Source: DASPKT01 sp035626475 (GTDB lineage: Bacteria; Pseudomonadota; Alphaproteobacteria; Azospirillales; Azospirillaceae). From it: DNA of 64,000 bases. The stretch is from assembly GCA_035626475.1 (NCBI GenBank), contig DASPNP010000022.1:62001-126000 (forward strand). Direction: 5' to 3'. Below are positions 9,347 through 17,929 of this stretch, piece after piece; the stretch's first letter is position 1, and every line of letters begins with the position of its first letter. The translations under genes were made by a program, and so were the position numbers. Under the pieces are notes generated by a model. It was not told where the DNA came from. It made no database searches and saw only the letters and a program-made list of their open reading frames with translations.

Positions 9347-10975
9347 ATGTCGATCCCTGCGGACCTCCTGAACCGCGCCGTTGAACACCACGCCGCCGGG
9401 CGCCTCGCCGAGGCGGAGCCGCTCTACCGCGCCGTGCTGGCGGCGGGCCATCCGCGGCGGGCGGACATTCTGCACAATCTGTCCCTGCTGCTGGAGCAGG
9501 CGGGGCGGCTCCCGGAGGCGGCCGCCGCGGCCAGCGAGCAAGGCGTCCTGCTGCTGGAAGCGGGGGATGCCGAGGGCGCCGCCGGGAGCTTCCGGACGGC
9601 CGCGCGCCTCCATCCGACGGATGCCGACACCTGGTCCAACCTGGGCAATGCGCTGCTGGCCGGGGACCGGGCACAGGAGGCGGCCGACGCCTGTCGCCGC
9701 GCCCTGTCGCTGCGGCCCGACGATCCGGGCACGCTCAGCAACCTCGGCAACGCTCTGCGCCGGGCGGGCGACGCGGCGGGGGCCATCGCCGCCTACCGCC
9801 GCGCCGTGACGCTCGACCCGGCCTTCGCCGGCGGCTGGTACAATCTGGGACAGGCGCTGCGCGCGCAGGACATGCTGGAGGAAGCCGAGGCCGCCCAGCG
9901 CCGTGCCGTCGACCTCGATCCGTCGCTGGACCGGGCCTGGAGCGCGCTGGGCAGCGCCCTGCATGACCAGGGGCGGCTGGAGGAGGCGGTGGCGGCCTAT
10001 GACCGCTCGCTGGCGCTGCGCCCCGATGCGCCCGGCCCCAACTGGAACCTGGCCCTCGCCCTGCTGCTGAAAGGCGACCACGCCCGTGGCTGGACCCAGT
10101 ACGAATGGCGGCGGAGGAGCCTGAAGACGCCGTTCCGCGACTTTCCCGAGCCCGACTGGGAAGGCGAGCCGTTTCCCGGGCGCACGCTGCTGGTCCATGC
10201 CGAGCAGGGCATGGGCGACATGCTGATGATCGCCCGCTACCTGCCGCTGGTCGCCGCGCGCGGCGGGCGCGTGGTGCTGGAGGCGCATCAGGGGCTGCTG
10301 CGCCTGTTCCGGGGTCTGCCCGGCGTGGACGCGCTCGTGCCCAAGGACGGGCCGCTGCCGCCCTTCGATTTGCATGTCCCGGCCATGAGCCTGGCCCGCA
10401 TCTTCCGCGCCGGCATCGACCCGATCCCGGCCGACCTGCCCTACCTGCCCGGCGACCCCGAGCTGGACGGGCGCTGGCGCCGCCGGCTGGCCGGGCTGCC
10501 GGGGCTGAAGGTCGGGCTGGTCTGGGCGGGCAATCCGGACTTCGCCGAGGACCGGCGCCGCTCGCCCCGCCTGGACGCCTTCCTGCCGCTGCTGGACGTG
10601 CCGGGCGTCAGCATCGTCGGCTTGCAGATGGGCGACGGGCGGCGGGATCTGGAGGGCAGGGCCCTGCCGGCGGGTTTCACCGATCTCGGGCCCGAGATCG
10701 GGGATTTCGCCGATACCGCCGCCATCCTGCGCAATCTCGACCTGCTGGTCTCCTCCTGCACCTCGCCGGTGCATCTCGCCGGCGCGCTGGGCCGCCCGGT
10801 CTGGGTGGTGCTGCCGCGCGTGCCGGACTGGCGCTGGGGCATGGCGGGCGAGGGCAGCGCCTGGTACCCGACAGCCCGCCTGTTCCGGCAGGAGGAACGC
10901 GGCGACTGGGCCGGCCCTGTCGCCCGGGTCGCGGCGGAACTGGCAAGGACCGCCGCCGGGCGGGAGCGGATCTGA
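9347..10975 (+). CDS. TPR protein with C-terminal GT9-like glycosyltransferase domain
   Basis: 542 residues and a paralogue of the genes at 5107 and 34211. TPR repeats cover about 1-250. The C-terminal domain shows LLVHAEQGMGDMLMIARYLP near residue 282, then GLPGLKVGLVWAGNPDF near 383, and LDLLVSSCTSPVHLAGALG near 465. In the last motif the usual VSVDTAxAHLAGAL of its paralogues is replaced by VSSCTSPVHLAGAL, so the transferase site differs. The next gene starts two bases after its stop, so the pair is probably an operon. A flagellin-glycan role is inferred from position. Confidence 0.78.
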   Translation: MSIPADLLNRAVEHHAAGRLAEAEPLYRAVLAAGHPRRADILHNLSLLLEQAGRLPEAAAAASEQGVLLLEAGDAEGAAGSFRTAARLHPTDADTWSNLGNALLAGDRAQEAADACRRALSLRPDDPGTLSNLGNALRRAGDAAGAIAAYRRAVTLDPAFAGGWYNLGQALRAQDMLEEAEAAQRRAVDLDPSLDRAWSALGSALHDQGRLEEAVAAYDRSLALRPDAPGPNWNLALALLLKGDHARGWTQYEWRRRSLKTPFRDFPEPDWEGEPFPGRTLLVHAEQGMGDMLMIARYLPLVAARGGRVVLEAHQGLLRLFRGLPGVDALVPKDGPLPPFDLHVPAMSLARIFRAGIDPIPADLPYLPGDPELDGRWRRRLAGLPGLKVGLVWAGNPDFAEDRRRSPRLDAFLPLLDVPGVSIVGLQMGDGRRDLEGRALPAGFTDLGPEIGDFADTAAILRNLDLLVSSCTSPVHLAGALGRPVWVVLPRVPDWRWGMAGEGSAWYPTARLFRQEERGDWAGPVARVAAELARTAAGRERI

Positions 10976-10977
10976 CG

Positions 10978-13545
10978 ATGAGCTTGGCGGACATCCTCAT
11001 GGCGGCCGTGCAGCGGCATCAGGAAGGGCGCTTGGCCGAGGCCGAGGCGGGATACCGGCAGGTGCTCGCCGCCGCCCCGGGGCAGCCGAACGCCGCCTAT
11101 CACCTGGGCGTGCTGCTGAGCGACACCGCCCGCCCGGAGGAGGCGCTGGCCTGCTACCGCGCTGTGCTGGCGGCCCAGCCGGACAATCCCGAGCTGCACT
11201 TCAACATGGGCGTCGCGCTGGACCGGACGGGCCGACGCGGCGACGCGGCGGGACACTACCGGCGCAGCCTGGCCCTGCGCCCCGGCTTCGCCCCGGCGCT
11301 GAACAATCTCGGGCTGGCGCTGCAGGCGTCGGGCGATTCGGCCGGGGCGGTGGCGGCCTTCCGCGAGGCGACGCGGGCGGCGCCCGACAGCGTCGATGCC
11401 TGGGCCAATCTCGGCGGCGCCCTGGCACGGGCCGGGGACGCGGCCGCGCGACCGGCGCTGGACCGCGCCCTCGCCCTGCGGCCGAACGACCCGTCTCTGC
11501 TGGAGGCACGGGCGGGCACGCTCCTGGCGGCCGGGGAAACCGGGGCCGCCATCGCCGACTATGAGCGCGCGCTGGCATTGGCGCCCGGCCATGCCGTCGC
11601 CTGGTTCAACCTGGGAACCGCGCTGGCGGCGGCCGGGCGGGCGGGCGAGGCCGAGGATTCCTACCGGCGGGCGCTGGCGCTGGAACCGGGCATGGCCGAC
11701 GCCTGGTACAATCTGGGCAATCTGCTGCGGGAGCGGGGCGATCTGGAGGCCGCGCGCCGGGCTTACGGTTCGGCCCTGGCCGCCGCGCCGGGGCATGACG
11801 ACGCCCGCCTCAACCTCGCGACGCTGCTGCATGAGCTGGAGCGGCCGGAAGCCGCGCTGGAGCTGGTCGACGCGATCCTCGGCCGTGATCCGGGCAACCG
11901 GCGGGCCCTGCGCGCCCGGGGCCGGCTGCTCGTCGGCCTCGGCCGGACGGAGGAGGGGCTGGGCATGCTCCGCCAGGCGGCGGCGGCCGACGACCCCGGC
12001 GCGCGCGTCGACCTGGGCAACGCCCTGGAGCGGCTGCATCTCGCCGCCGAGGCCGAGACGGCGTTCCGATCCGCCCTCGATGCCGATCCCGCCTGCGGCG
12101 CGGCGCACATGGCGCTGGGCAAGCTCATGCACCTCATCGGCCGGCCGGAGGAGGCCGCGCCGCATCTCCGACGGGCGCTGGAACTGCTGCCGGACGATCC
12201 CTGGGCCCTGGGAAGCTGGGGCGACCACCTGCTGCGGAACGGCGACGGCATGGCGGCGCTGGCGGCGTTCCGCCGGGCCGTCGAGCTGATGCCCGGCAAC
12301 CCGGCGTTCCACAGCAACCTGATCTTCGCGCTGGATTTCGATCCCACCCTGGACGTCGCCGCCCACCAGGCCGAACGCCGGCGCTGGCACGAGCGGCATG
12401 GGCAGGTTCCCGCCGCCGGCATCCCGCCCCACGGCAACCCGCCCGATCCGGATCGCCGCCTGCGGGTGGGATATGTCTCGGCCGACTTCCACAGCCACTC
12501 GGCGGCGCACTGCTTCATGCCCATCCTGACGAACCACGACCCGGAAGAGGTCGAGGTCGTCTGCTACCACAACGGCTCCCGGCACGATGCCATGACGGAC
12601 CGGCTGCGCGGCGCCGCGGCTCTCTGGCGCCAGATCGAGAACCGGACGGACGCCGAGGTGGCCGGTTTGGTCCGGCAGGATGCCATCGACATATTGGTGG
12701 ATCTCTCGGGTCATACCGGCGGGCACCGGCTGCGGGTCTTCGCCGCGAAGCCGGCCCCGGTGCAGGTCACCGCCTGGGGGCACGCCACCGGCACCGGCCT
12801 TCCGACCTTCGACGCCTTCTTCGCCGATCCGGTGCTGGTCCCGCCGGAGGAGCGCCACCTCTTCGCCGAACCGGTGGTCGACCTGCCCGTCGCCATCGCC
12901 ATGCAGCCGCCGGAGGCGCTTCCCGTCGCGCCGCCGCCGGCGCTGGCGTCCGGCACGGTGACCTTCGGCAGCCTGAACCGGCTATCCAAGATAGGCGACA
13001 CGGCGCTGGCGCTCTGGTCCCGCTGCCTTGCCGCCGTGCCGGCCTCGCGCCTGCTCCTGAAGGACACGTCGCTGGACGACCCGGCCCGGCGCCGGGCGCT
13101 GCAGGACCGCCTCGCCACCGCCGGGATCGACCCCGGCCGGCTGGTGCTGCGTGGTGCCACCGGCCGCGGCGAGCACCTGATGACCTACGGGGACATCGAC
13201 ATCGCCCTCGATCCCCTCCCCTACAGCGGCGGCATCTCCAGCTGCGAGGCCCTCTGGATGGGCGTGCCGGTGATCACCCTGACGGGCCGCTCCCTGCCGT
13301 CCCGCACCACGGCCAGCCTGCTCGCCGCCCTGGGGATGCCGGATCTCATCGCGGCGGACGGGGAGCAGTATGTGCGCATCGCCTCCGCCCTGGCCTCCAA
13401 CCCCGCCGCCCTCGCCGCGCGCCGGGCGGGGCAGAGGGACCGCGTGCGCGGCACCGCGGTGTTCGATGCCCACCTCTACACGCGGGCGGTGGAGGCGGCC
13501 TACCGGCGGCTGTGGCGCGACTGGTGCGCCCGACGCCCGGGCTGA
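10978..13545 (+). CDS. TPR protein with OGT/SPINDLY-type (GT41) glycosyltransferase domain
   Basis: 855 residues. About 15 TPR units fill residues 1-450. The GT41 catalytic domain follows, starting with LRVGYVSADFHSHSAAH near 494; later come DILVDLSGHTGGHRL, QVTAWGHATGTGLPTFDAF and the sugar-nucleotide loop DPLPYSGGISSCEALWMGVP near 750. GT41 enzymes attach a single sugar to Ser/Thr of proteins. A GT41 gene directly before flagellin suggests O-glycosylation of flagellin. The ATG at 10978 is chosen, although an open frame runs upstream inside the previous gene, because the TPR domain begins right after it. The start lies two bases after the previous stop. Confidence 0.85.
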   Translation: MSLADILMAAVQRHQEGRLAEAEAGYRQVLAAAPGQPNAAYHLGVLLSDTARPEEALACYRAVLAAQPDNPELHFNMGVALDRTGRRGDAAGHYRRSLALRPGFAPALNNLGLALQASGDSAGAVAAFREATRAAPDSVDAWANLGGALARAGDAAARPALDRALALRPNDPSLLEARAGTLLAAGETGAAIADYERALALAPGHAVAWFNLGTALAAAGRAGEAEDSYRRALALEPGMADAWYNLGNLLRERGDLEAARRAYGSALAAAPGHDDARLNLATLLHELERPEAALELVDAILGRDPGNRRALRARGRLLVGLGRTEEGLGMLRQAAAADDPGARVDLGNALERLHLAAEAETAFRSALDADPACGAAHMALGKLMHLIGRPEEAAPHLRRALELLPDDPWALGSWGDHLLRNGDGMAALAAFRRAVELMPGNPAFHSNLIFALDFDPTLDVAAHQAERRRWHERHGQVPAAGIPPHGNPPDPDRRLRVGYVSADFHSHSAAHCFMPILTNHDPEEVEVVCYHNGSRHDAMTDRLRGAAALWRQIENRTDAEVAGLVRQDAIDILVDLSGHTGGHRLRVFAAKPAPVQVTAWGHATGTGLPTFDAFFADPVLVPPEERHLFAEPVVDLPVAIAMQPPEALPVAPPPALASGTVTFGSLNRLSKIGDTALALWSRCLAAVPASRLLLKDTSLDDPARRRALQDRLATAGIDPGRLVLRGATGRGEHLMTYGDIDIALDPLPYSGGISSCEALWMGVPVITLTGRSLPSRTTASLLAALGMPDLIAADGEQYVRIASALASNPAALAARRAGQRDRVRGTAVFDAHLYTRAVEAAYRRLWRDWCARRPG

Positions 13546-13569
13546 AAGCCGCCGCTTGACATCCGATCG
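13543..13569 (+). promoter_or_regulatory. Candidate flagellin promoter, FliA-like, overlapping a TTGACA box
   Basis: TGAA at 13543-13546, 15 bases, then TCCGATCG at 13562-13569, an imperfect match to TAAA-N15-GCCGATAA. A perfect sigma-70-like TTGACA lies at 13556-13561, but the hexamer 17 bases later (TTTTCT) is weak. Either could drive flagellin. The site overlaps the stop codon of the upstream gene, so flagellin has its own start of transcription only if one of these is real. Confidence 0.35.
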
Positions 13570-13593
13570 AAAGAGGTGTTTTCTTCACCATGA

Positions 13594-13608
13594 CCCGAAA
13601 AATTCGGG
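13594..13608 (+). promoter_or_regulatory. Inverted repeat in the flagellin mRNA leader
   Basis: CCCGAA and TTCGGG are perfect inverted 6-base arms around AAA, placed 28 bases before the flagellin ATG and just upstream of the AAAGGAG ribosome site (13623-13629). In Caulobacter, FlbT acts on the 5' untranslated region of flagellin mRNA, and flbT lies downstream here, so this hairpin is a plausible target. That is inference. Confidence 0.4.
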
Positions 13609-13636
13609 CTGACCTATACTCCAAAGGAGAGCACCC

Positions 13637-15502
13637 ATGGCCAATGATGTCAGCTTGACCGCCGGCATGCGTTCGAACCTTCTGCTGCTGCAGAAGACGA
13701 ACTCGCAGGTGGAGAATATCCAGAGCCGTCTCGCGACCGGCAACAAGATCAACAGCGCGCTCGACGGCCCGAACTCGTTCTTCGCCGCCCGCGGCCTGAC
13801 GCAGCGCGCCGGCGACCTGTCGAACCTGAAGGAAGCGCTGGGCCAGGCGATCAGCACGATCAAGGCCGGCGACAAGGGTATCACCTCGATCGAGTCGCTG
13901 GTCGAGCAGGCCCGCGGCCTGACCACGACCGCCTACGCCAACCTGGGCAACGACGCCGCCTCGGTGGCGACGCGCGCCTCGCTGGCCGAGCAGTTCAACA
14001 AGATCAAAGAGCAGATCGACAAGATCGCGGGCGACAGCGGCTACCAGGGCAAGAACCTGCTGGTCGGCAACGGCACGACGCTGGACGCGACCTCGGACAG
14101 CAAGACCGCGGTCAACACCATCGCCGGCATCTCTAACAGCCGTGTGACCAACGTTGTCTCCAAGGACACCTACTCGATCAGCTTCTCGGGCACCGGTGCG
14201 GTCTCCGGCAGCGGCGCCGACATCGCCAAGGCCGAGGACAGCCGCGGCCTGAACGGTGTGAAGCTCTCGGGCACCATCAGCGCCACGCAGGGCAACTTCT
14301 CGGACGTGACGATCGAGATGCGCGGCTCGGTGGGCCGTGAGCGCACGGTCGTGATCAGCGAGGGTGGCGAGTCGCGGTCGATCAAGTTCTTCGACAACAC
14401 CCAGGACGTCACCTCGACCCTGACCACGGCCGGCAAGTCTGGTACGCCGCAGGTCTCGACGGTGAAGATTACGGGCTCGATCGAAGAGGGCGACAGCTTC
14501 ACCGTCACCGTCAACGGCAAGGCCATCTCCTATACCGCCTCCGCCGGCGACGTAACCTCGGCCGACCCGGTCGCCCGCCGCGAGGCTGTGTCGAACGCCC
14601 TGGCGGACAAGGTTACCGCCGCCGTCGGCACCGCGGCTCTCGGCACCTCCGGCTTCACGGTCAACCGCACTGCCACCGATGGCAGCTTCACGATCTCGTC
14701 CACCCAGAGCACGGGCACGGGCGTGAGCTTCTCGCTGGGCACCTCGGCCAGCAACGCGCTCACCAAGGACGTGTCGCTGTCCTTCTCGTCCGGCACGGTG
14801 GTGTCCTTCACCATCGACCGCGCCGCCCTGGAGGCCCTCGGCACGGCGGCCAACGGCAGCACGACGATCGAGAAGAACGTCGACCTGACCGTCACCGCCA
14901 CCAACCTGAACGGCGTGTCCGTCAGCCGCTCGGGCATGAACGACCGCGGCAACGCCAAGCTAGCGGACGGCGAGAACTCGCTGTCCTTCGACAGCGGCAC
15001 GGTGCGCTTCACGGTCGACAGCCGCACCGTCAAGGCGGCGGCCTCGGCCTCGGCCTTCGCCAACCTGGCGACGGTGCAGCGCACGGACGCCAACACCTCC
15101 AACGATCTGTCGGTGCAGTTCAACGAGAACAACACCAGCTCGATCTCGGTGGTGAGCCGCAACGTCAAGTCCGACGGCCAGGGCCTGCGCATCGACTTCG
15201 CGCAGAACGGCTTCCTGGACCGCGCGGACATCGACAACGCGGTCAAGAGCCTGGACTTCGCGAAGAGCACGCTGCGCTCGGCCGCCCAGGGCCTCAGCAC
15301 GAACCTGAACATCATCTCGACGCGCGAGGACTTCACCAAGGAGTTCTCCAACGTCCTGACCGAGGGTGCGAACAAGCTGACCCAGGCCGACCAGAACGAG
15401 GAAGGCGCCAACCTGCTGCTGCTGCAGACCCGCCAGCAGCTGGGCACCATCAGCCTCTCGCTGGCCAACCAGGCCCAGCAGTCGATCCTGCGGCTCTTCT
15501 AA
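13637..15502 (+). CDS. Flagellin, 621 aa
   Basis: Structural subunit of the flagellar filament. The N-terminal D0/D1 region (residues 1-160) shows LTAGMRSNLLLLQKTNSQVE, RLATGNKINSALDGPNSFFAARGL and the ISTIKAGDKGI helix; the matching C-terminal region (about 530-621) ends in LSLANQAQQSILRLF. The middle (about 165-510) is very rich in Ser and Thr and has very few charged clusters, as expected of a surface domain that could carry O-glycans. No Cys is seen. The ribosome site AAAGGAG is ideal. About 620 residues is much longer than Caulobacter flagellins and like the glycosylated polar flagellin of Azospirillum. A strong terminator follows. Confidence 0.95.
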   Translation: MANDVSLTAGMRSNLLLLQKTNSQVENIQSRLATGNKINSALDGPNSFFAARGLTQRAGDLSNLKEALGQAISTIKAGDKGITSIESLVEQARGLTTTAYANLGNDAASVATRASLAEQFNKIKEQIDKIAGDSGYQGKNLLVGNGTTLDATSDSKTAVNTIAGISNSRVTNVVSKDTYSISFSGTGAVSGSGADIAKAEDSRGLNGVKLSGTISATQGNFSDVTIEMRGSVGRERTVVISEGGESRSIKFFDNTQDVTSTLTTAGKSGTPQVSTVKITGSIEEGDSFTVTVNGKAISYTASAGDVTSADPVARREAVSNALADKVTAAVGTAALGTSGFTVNRTATDGSFTISSTQSTGTGVSFSLGTSASNALTKDVSLSFSSGTVVSFTIDRAALEALGTAANGSTTIEKNVDLTVTATNLNGVSVSRSGMNDRGNAKLADGENSLSFDSGTVRFTVDSRTVKAAASASAFANLATVQRTDANTSNDLSVQFNENNTSSISVVSRNVKSDGQGLRIDFAQNGFLDRADIDNAVKSLDFAKSTLRSAAQGLSTNLNIISTREDFTKEFSNVLTEGANKLTQADQNEEGANLLLLQTRQQLGTISLSLANQAQQSILRLF

Positions 15503-15530
15503 GCCTCACAGGTCGCATAGCGTACAGGCG

Positions 15531-15563
15531 GACGGCGGGCGAAAGCCCGCCGTCTTCTTTTTT
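15531..15563 (+). terminator. Rho-independent terminator after flagellin
   Basis: A perfect 10-base stem (GACGGCGGGC / GCCCGCCGTC) with a GAAA tetraloop is followed by TTCTTTTTT. It ends the flagellin transcript 28 bases after the stop codon and separates it from flbT. Confidence 0.92.
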
Positions 15564-15664
15564 GCCCGGGCCTATCCGCCGGCGGCGCATTTTCCGCGTG
15601 ACCGCGGCCGGGTGCGCGTCGTACGTCATAGCGACCGCCCCCGACGCCGCGAGGATGCCCTGCC

Positions 15665-16081
15665 GTGCCGCTGAAACTGGTCCTGCGCCCCGGAGAGAAG
15701 CTCATCGTCAACGGCGCCGTCATCGGCGTCGGCGACCATCCGGTGTCGCTGTACTTCTACAACAAGGTGAACTTCCTGCGCGGACGCGAGATCCTCAAGG
15801 AAGAGCACTGCGATACGATCGAGAAGAAGCTCTACTTCATCATCCAGCTGATCTACATCTTCCCCGAGGATGCCGAGACGAACCTGATCCGGTTCGGCAT
15901 CATCCTGGAGGAGGCGCGCCTGGCGCATCCCGAGGAGAAGACGTTGCTCGACGAGGTCCAGACGCTGGTCGGCGAGGGGAACTACTACCGAGCCCTGAAG
16001 CTCTGCCGGAAGCTGTTCGCGGACGAGCCGCAGCCCGCCGCGGCCCCGGCCACGCCGCCCCGCCGCCGCCCGCCGAGCTGA
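15665..16081 (+). CDS. flbT: Flagellar biosynthesis repressor FlbT
   Basis: 138 residues, the usual FlbT length. FlbT binds flagellin mRNA and couples flagellin translation or stability to assembly of the hook-basal body. The family hallmarks are clear: MPLKLVLRPGEKLIVNGAVI at the start, then LYFIIQLIYIFPED near 56 and a LVGEGNYYRALKLCRKLF block near 101. The start is GTG at 15665 with GAGG 10 bases upstream; an ATG at 15655 is out of frame. The tail after 120 is Pro/Ala/Arg-rich. The usual partner flaF is not seen in this window. Confidence 0.92.
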   Translation: MPLKLVLRPGEKLIVNGAVIGVGDHPVSLYFYNKVNFLRGREILKEEHCDTIEKKLYFIIQLIYIFPEDAETNLIRFGIILEEARLAHPEEKTLLDEVQTLVGEGNYYRALKLCRKLFADEPQPAAAPATPPRRRPPS

Positions 16082-16090
16082 GGCGCTCCC

Positions 16091-16891
16091 TCAGCCGGGC
16101 CGCCGCGCCACCAGGGCGAAGTTCGGCGCCACTATCCCGCGCAGGCTCGGGCCCACGCCGCCCTCGACGGCAGCCTGCTCCCAGGCGAGGCGCACCGCCA
16201 CCCACACGACCCGCTCCACCGTCAGGCCGGCCCGCTGCAGCACCGCGGCGATTTCGCCCGGATCGAGCAGCGCCGGCTGCAGGTGACCGGCCCCCATCAG
16301 CGCGCGCCGCACCAGGCGGCGCAAGGGCGAGCGGGCGTTCAGCCCCGTGACCACCAGCCGGCCGCCGGGTGCCACCACCCGCGCCAGCTCCGCCACGCTC
16401 GCCAGCGGATCGTCGGTGACCGTCACGGTCTCGACACAGGCCACCAGGTCGAAGGCACCGTCGCCGAAGGGCAGCCGGCCGATGTCGCCGCAAACCGGGG
16501 CCAGCCCCTGCGCACGCGCCAGATCCAGCATCCCGCGCGTATAATCCAGCCCGACAACCCGGTCGCCGCCCGCCATGCCGGCACCGCCGCCCGTCAGCAT
16601 GCCGTCGCCGCAGCCGGCGTCCAGCACCAGCCGGGCGGCCGGCGGTCCCATCAGCCGGCGCACCAGCGCCTTCATGGCGCGGGCGTTGGCGGCGCTGCTG
16701 TAGCCGACCCGGACATGGTGGGGATTGCCGGCCCGGGCGCGCTCCGCGAAGAAGCCCTGCCAGGCGCGTCCCACGCCGCCCTTTCCCTGCTCGCCTGCCA
16801 CGCCCGTCACTCCCACGCCGACTGTCACGGCGCTAGCCTTAGCCCACCGCCGCCCGCCGCGCCAGAGCGGTGCCGACGCGCTGGCGGCCAT
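16091..16891 (-). CDS. SAM-dependent methyltransferase (type 11)
   Basis: 266 residues. The SAM-binding motif LVLDAGCGDGMLTGG lies near residue 88, an acidic strand VVGLDYTRGMLDLA follows, then LPFGDGAFDLVACVETV and the PGGRLVVTGLNARSP strand. The substrate is unknown. The first 35 residues look poorly conserved, so translation may begin at an internal GTG or Val codon; the start at 16891 is only the outermost ATG. It is convergent with flbT and divergent from the membrane gene at 16949. Confidence 0.75.
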   Translation of the reverse strand: MAASASAPLWRGGRRWAKASAVTVGVGVTGVAGEQGKGGVGRAWQGFFAERARAGNPHHVRVGYSSAANARAMKALVRRLMGPPAARLVLDAGCGDGMLTGGGAGMAGGDRVVGLDYTRGMLDLARAQGLAPVCGDIGRLPFGDGAFDLVACVETVTVTDDPLASVAELARVVAPGGRLVVTGLNARSPLRRLVRRALMGAGHLQPALLDPGEIAAVLQRAGLTVERVVWVAVRLAWEQAAVEGGVGPSLRGIVAPNFALVARRPG

Positions 16892-16948
16892 GCGCCGGAA
16901 CGGCTATCCATGCGGCGATCTCAACGACGGCCGGGGAGCCCGAACACG

Positions 16949-17920
16949 GTGGCGCGCGACGACAAGGCGAGGTTGGGCTTCACCGCCACCGCCGGCACGG
17001 CCGTGCTGCTGGCGGCCCTGGCCTGGCTCGTTCCCTGGGGTGAGGTGGGCGCGCTCTGGGCGTCGGTGGATACCGGCTGGGTCTGGGCCGTGGCCGCGGC
17101 GACGGTCGCCGGCCATCTCATAGCGGCGGTGCGGCTGAAGGCGATGCTGCCCGGGCACCGGATCGCCGTGCTGCGCGACGGGCTGACGCTGAACCTGGCG
17201 CACGGCGCCGCCATGCTGCTGTTGCCGGCCCGGCTGGGGGAGCTGGTGTTCCTGGGGCTGCTGCGCCGCGATCTCGGCCTGTCCACCGGCGGCGCCGCGG
17301 TGCTGATCGTCGCCCAGCGGCTGCAGGACCTGGTCGCGGTCGCCGCCTTCCTGGCCCTGTCGCTGCTGCTGAAGGCGGCCGGGCTGCCCGAGGGGGTGCC
17401 GGTGGTGCTGGCGGGAGGCGCCACGGCGGTGCTGGCGGCGGCGCTCGCCGCCGTGCTGGCGATGGCACCCGCGCTGAAGCTGGCGGAACGGCTGCTGCGC
17501 GGCCGCCCCGGCCGCCTCGCCCGCGGCCTGACGGCGCTGGTGCTGCAGGCAAGGCGCGCGGTCGGGCGCGGCGGTCCCGTGGCCCCCCGGCCGATGCTGC
17601 TGACGCTGGTCTTCTGGGCGACCGAGATGGCGGCGCTGCATGCGGCCCTGCGGGCCTTCGGCCACACCGCCGACCTCGCCTCCAGCCTGTTCCTGGGCAG
17701 CGGACTGTCCCTGGTCTTCGCCCTGCCGATCCAGACCGTCGGCGGGCTGGGGCTGGGCGAGGGCGGCTTGGCCGCGCTGCTGATGCTGGACGGGATGGGG
17801 CGCGAGGCGGCGCTCACGCTTGGCGTCTCGGCCCGGCTGCTGCTGCTGGCGGTGCCGCTGGGGTTGGCGCTGGCGCTGCTGGCGCCGCTCTGGCCCTGGT
17901 ACGCGCGCGGCCGCCGCTGA
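16949..17920 (+). CDS. Integral membrane protein of the lysylphosphatidylglycerol synthase TM / UPF0104 type
   Basis: 323 residues with about eight hydrophobic segments, spread over nearly the whole length. The pattern matches the LPG_synthase_TM (AglD/MprF N-terminal-like) family: LLLPARLGELVFLGLLRRD near 84 and the closing ALPIQTVGGLGLGEGGLAAL block near 253. These proteins move or help make lipid-linked products. The GTG at 16949 is preferred since GGGGAG lies about 10 bases upstream; an ATG at 16910 would add 13 residues. The neighbouring GT2 gene makes a lipid-linked sugar substrate possible. Confidence 0.72.
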   Translation: MARDDKARLGFTATAGTAVLLAALAWLVPWGEVGALWASVDTGWVWAVAAATVAGHLIAAVRLKAMLPGHRIAVLRDGLTLNLAHGAAMLLLPARLGELVFLGLLRRDLGLSTGGAAVLIVAQRLQDLVAVAAFLALSLLLKAAGLPEGVPVVLAGGATAVLAAALAAVLAMAPALKLAERLLRGRPGRLARGLTALVLQARRAVGRGGPVAPRPMLLTLVFWATEMAALHAALRAFGHTADLASSLFLGSGLSLVFALPIQTVGGLGLGEGGLAALLMLDGMGREAALTLGVSARLLLLAVPLGLALALLAPLWPWYARGRR

Positions 17921-17929
17921 GGGGCGCCG

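Noticed and set aside
6797..10774. Very long open frame on the minus strand, about 1325 codons, opposite three TPR genes
   Set aside because: Its protein has no recognisable domain and is rich in Arg, Gln and Gly runs typical of antisense frames in GC-rich genes. The plus-strand TPR genes have clear domains.
10105..10977. Upstream extension of the GT41 gene inside the preceding TPR gene
   Set aside because: The extension is low-complexity and overlaps a real gene in another frame; the TPR domain begins at the ATG at 10978.
13611..13620. TATACT as the -10 box of the flagellin promoter
   Set aside because: It is only a few bases before the ribosome site, so the transcript would lack a usable leader.
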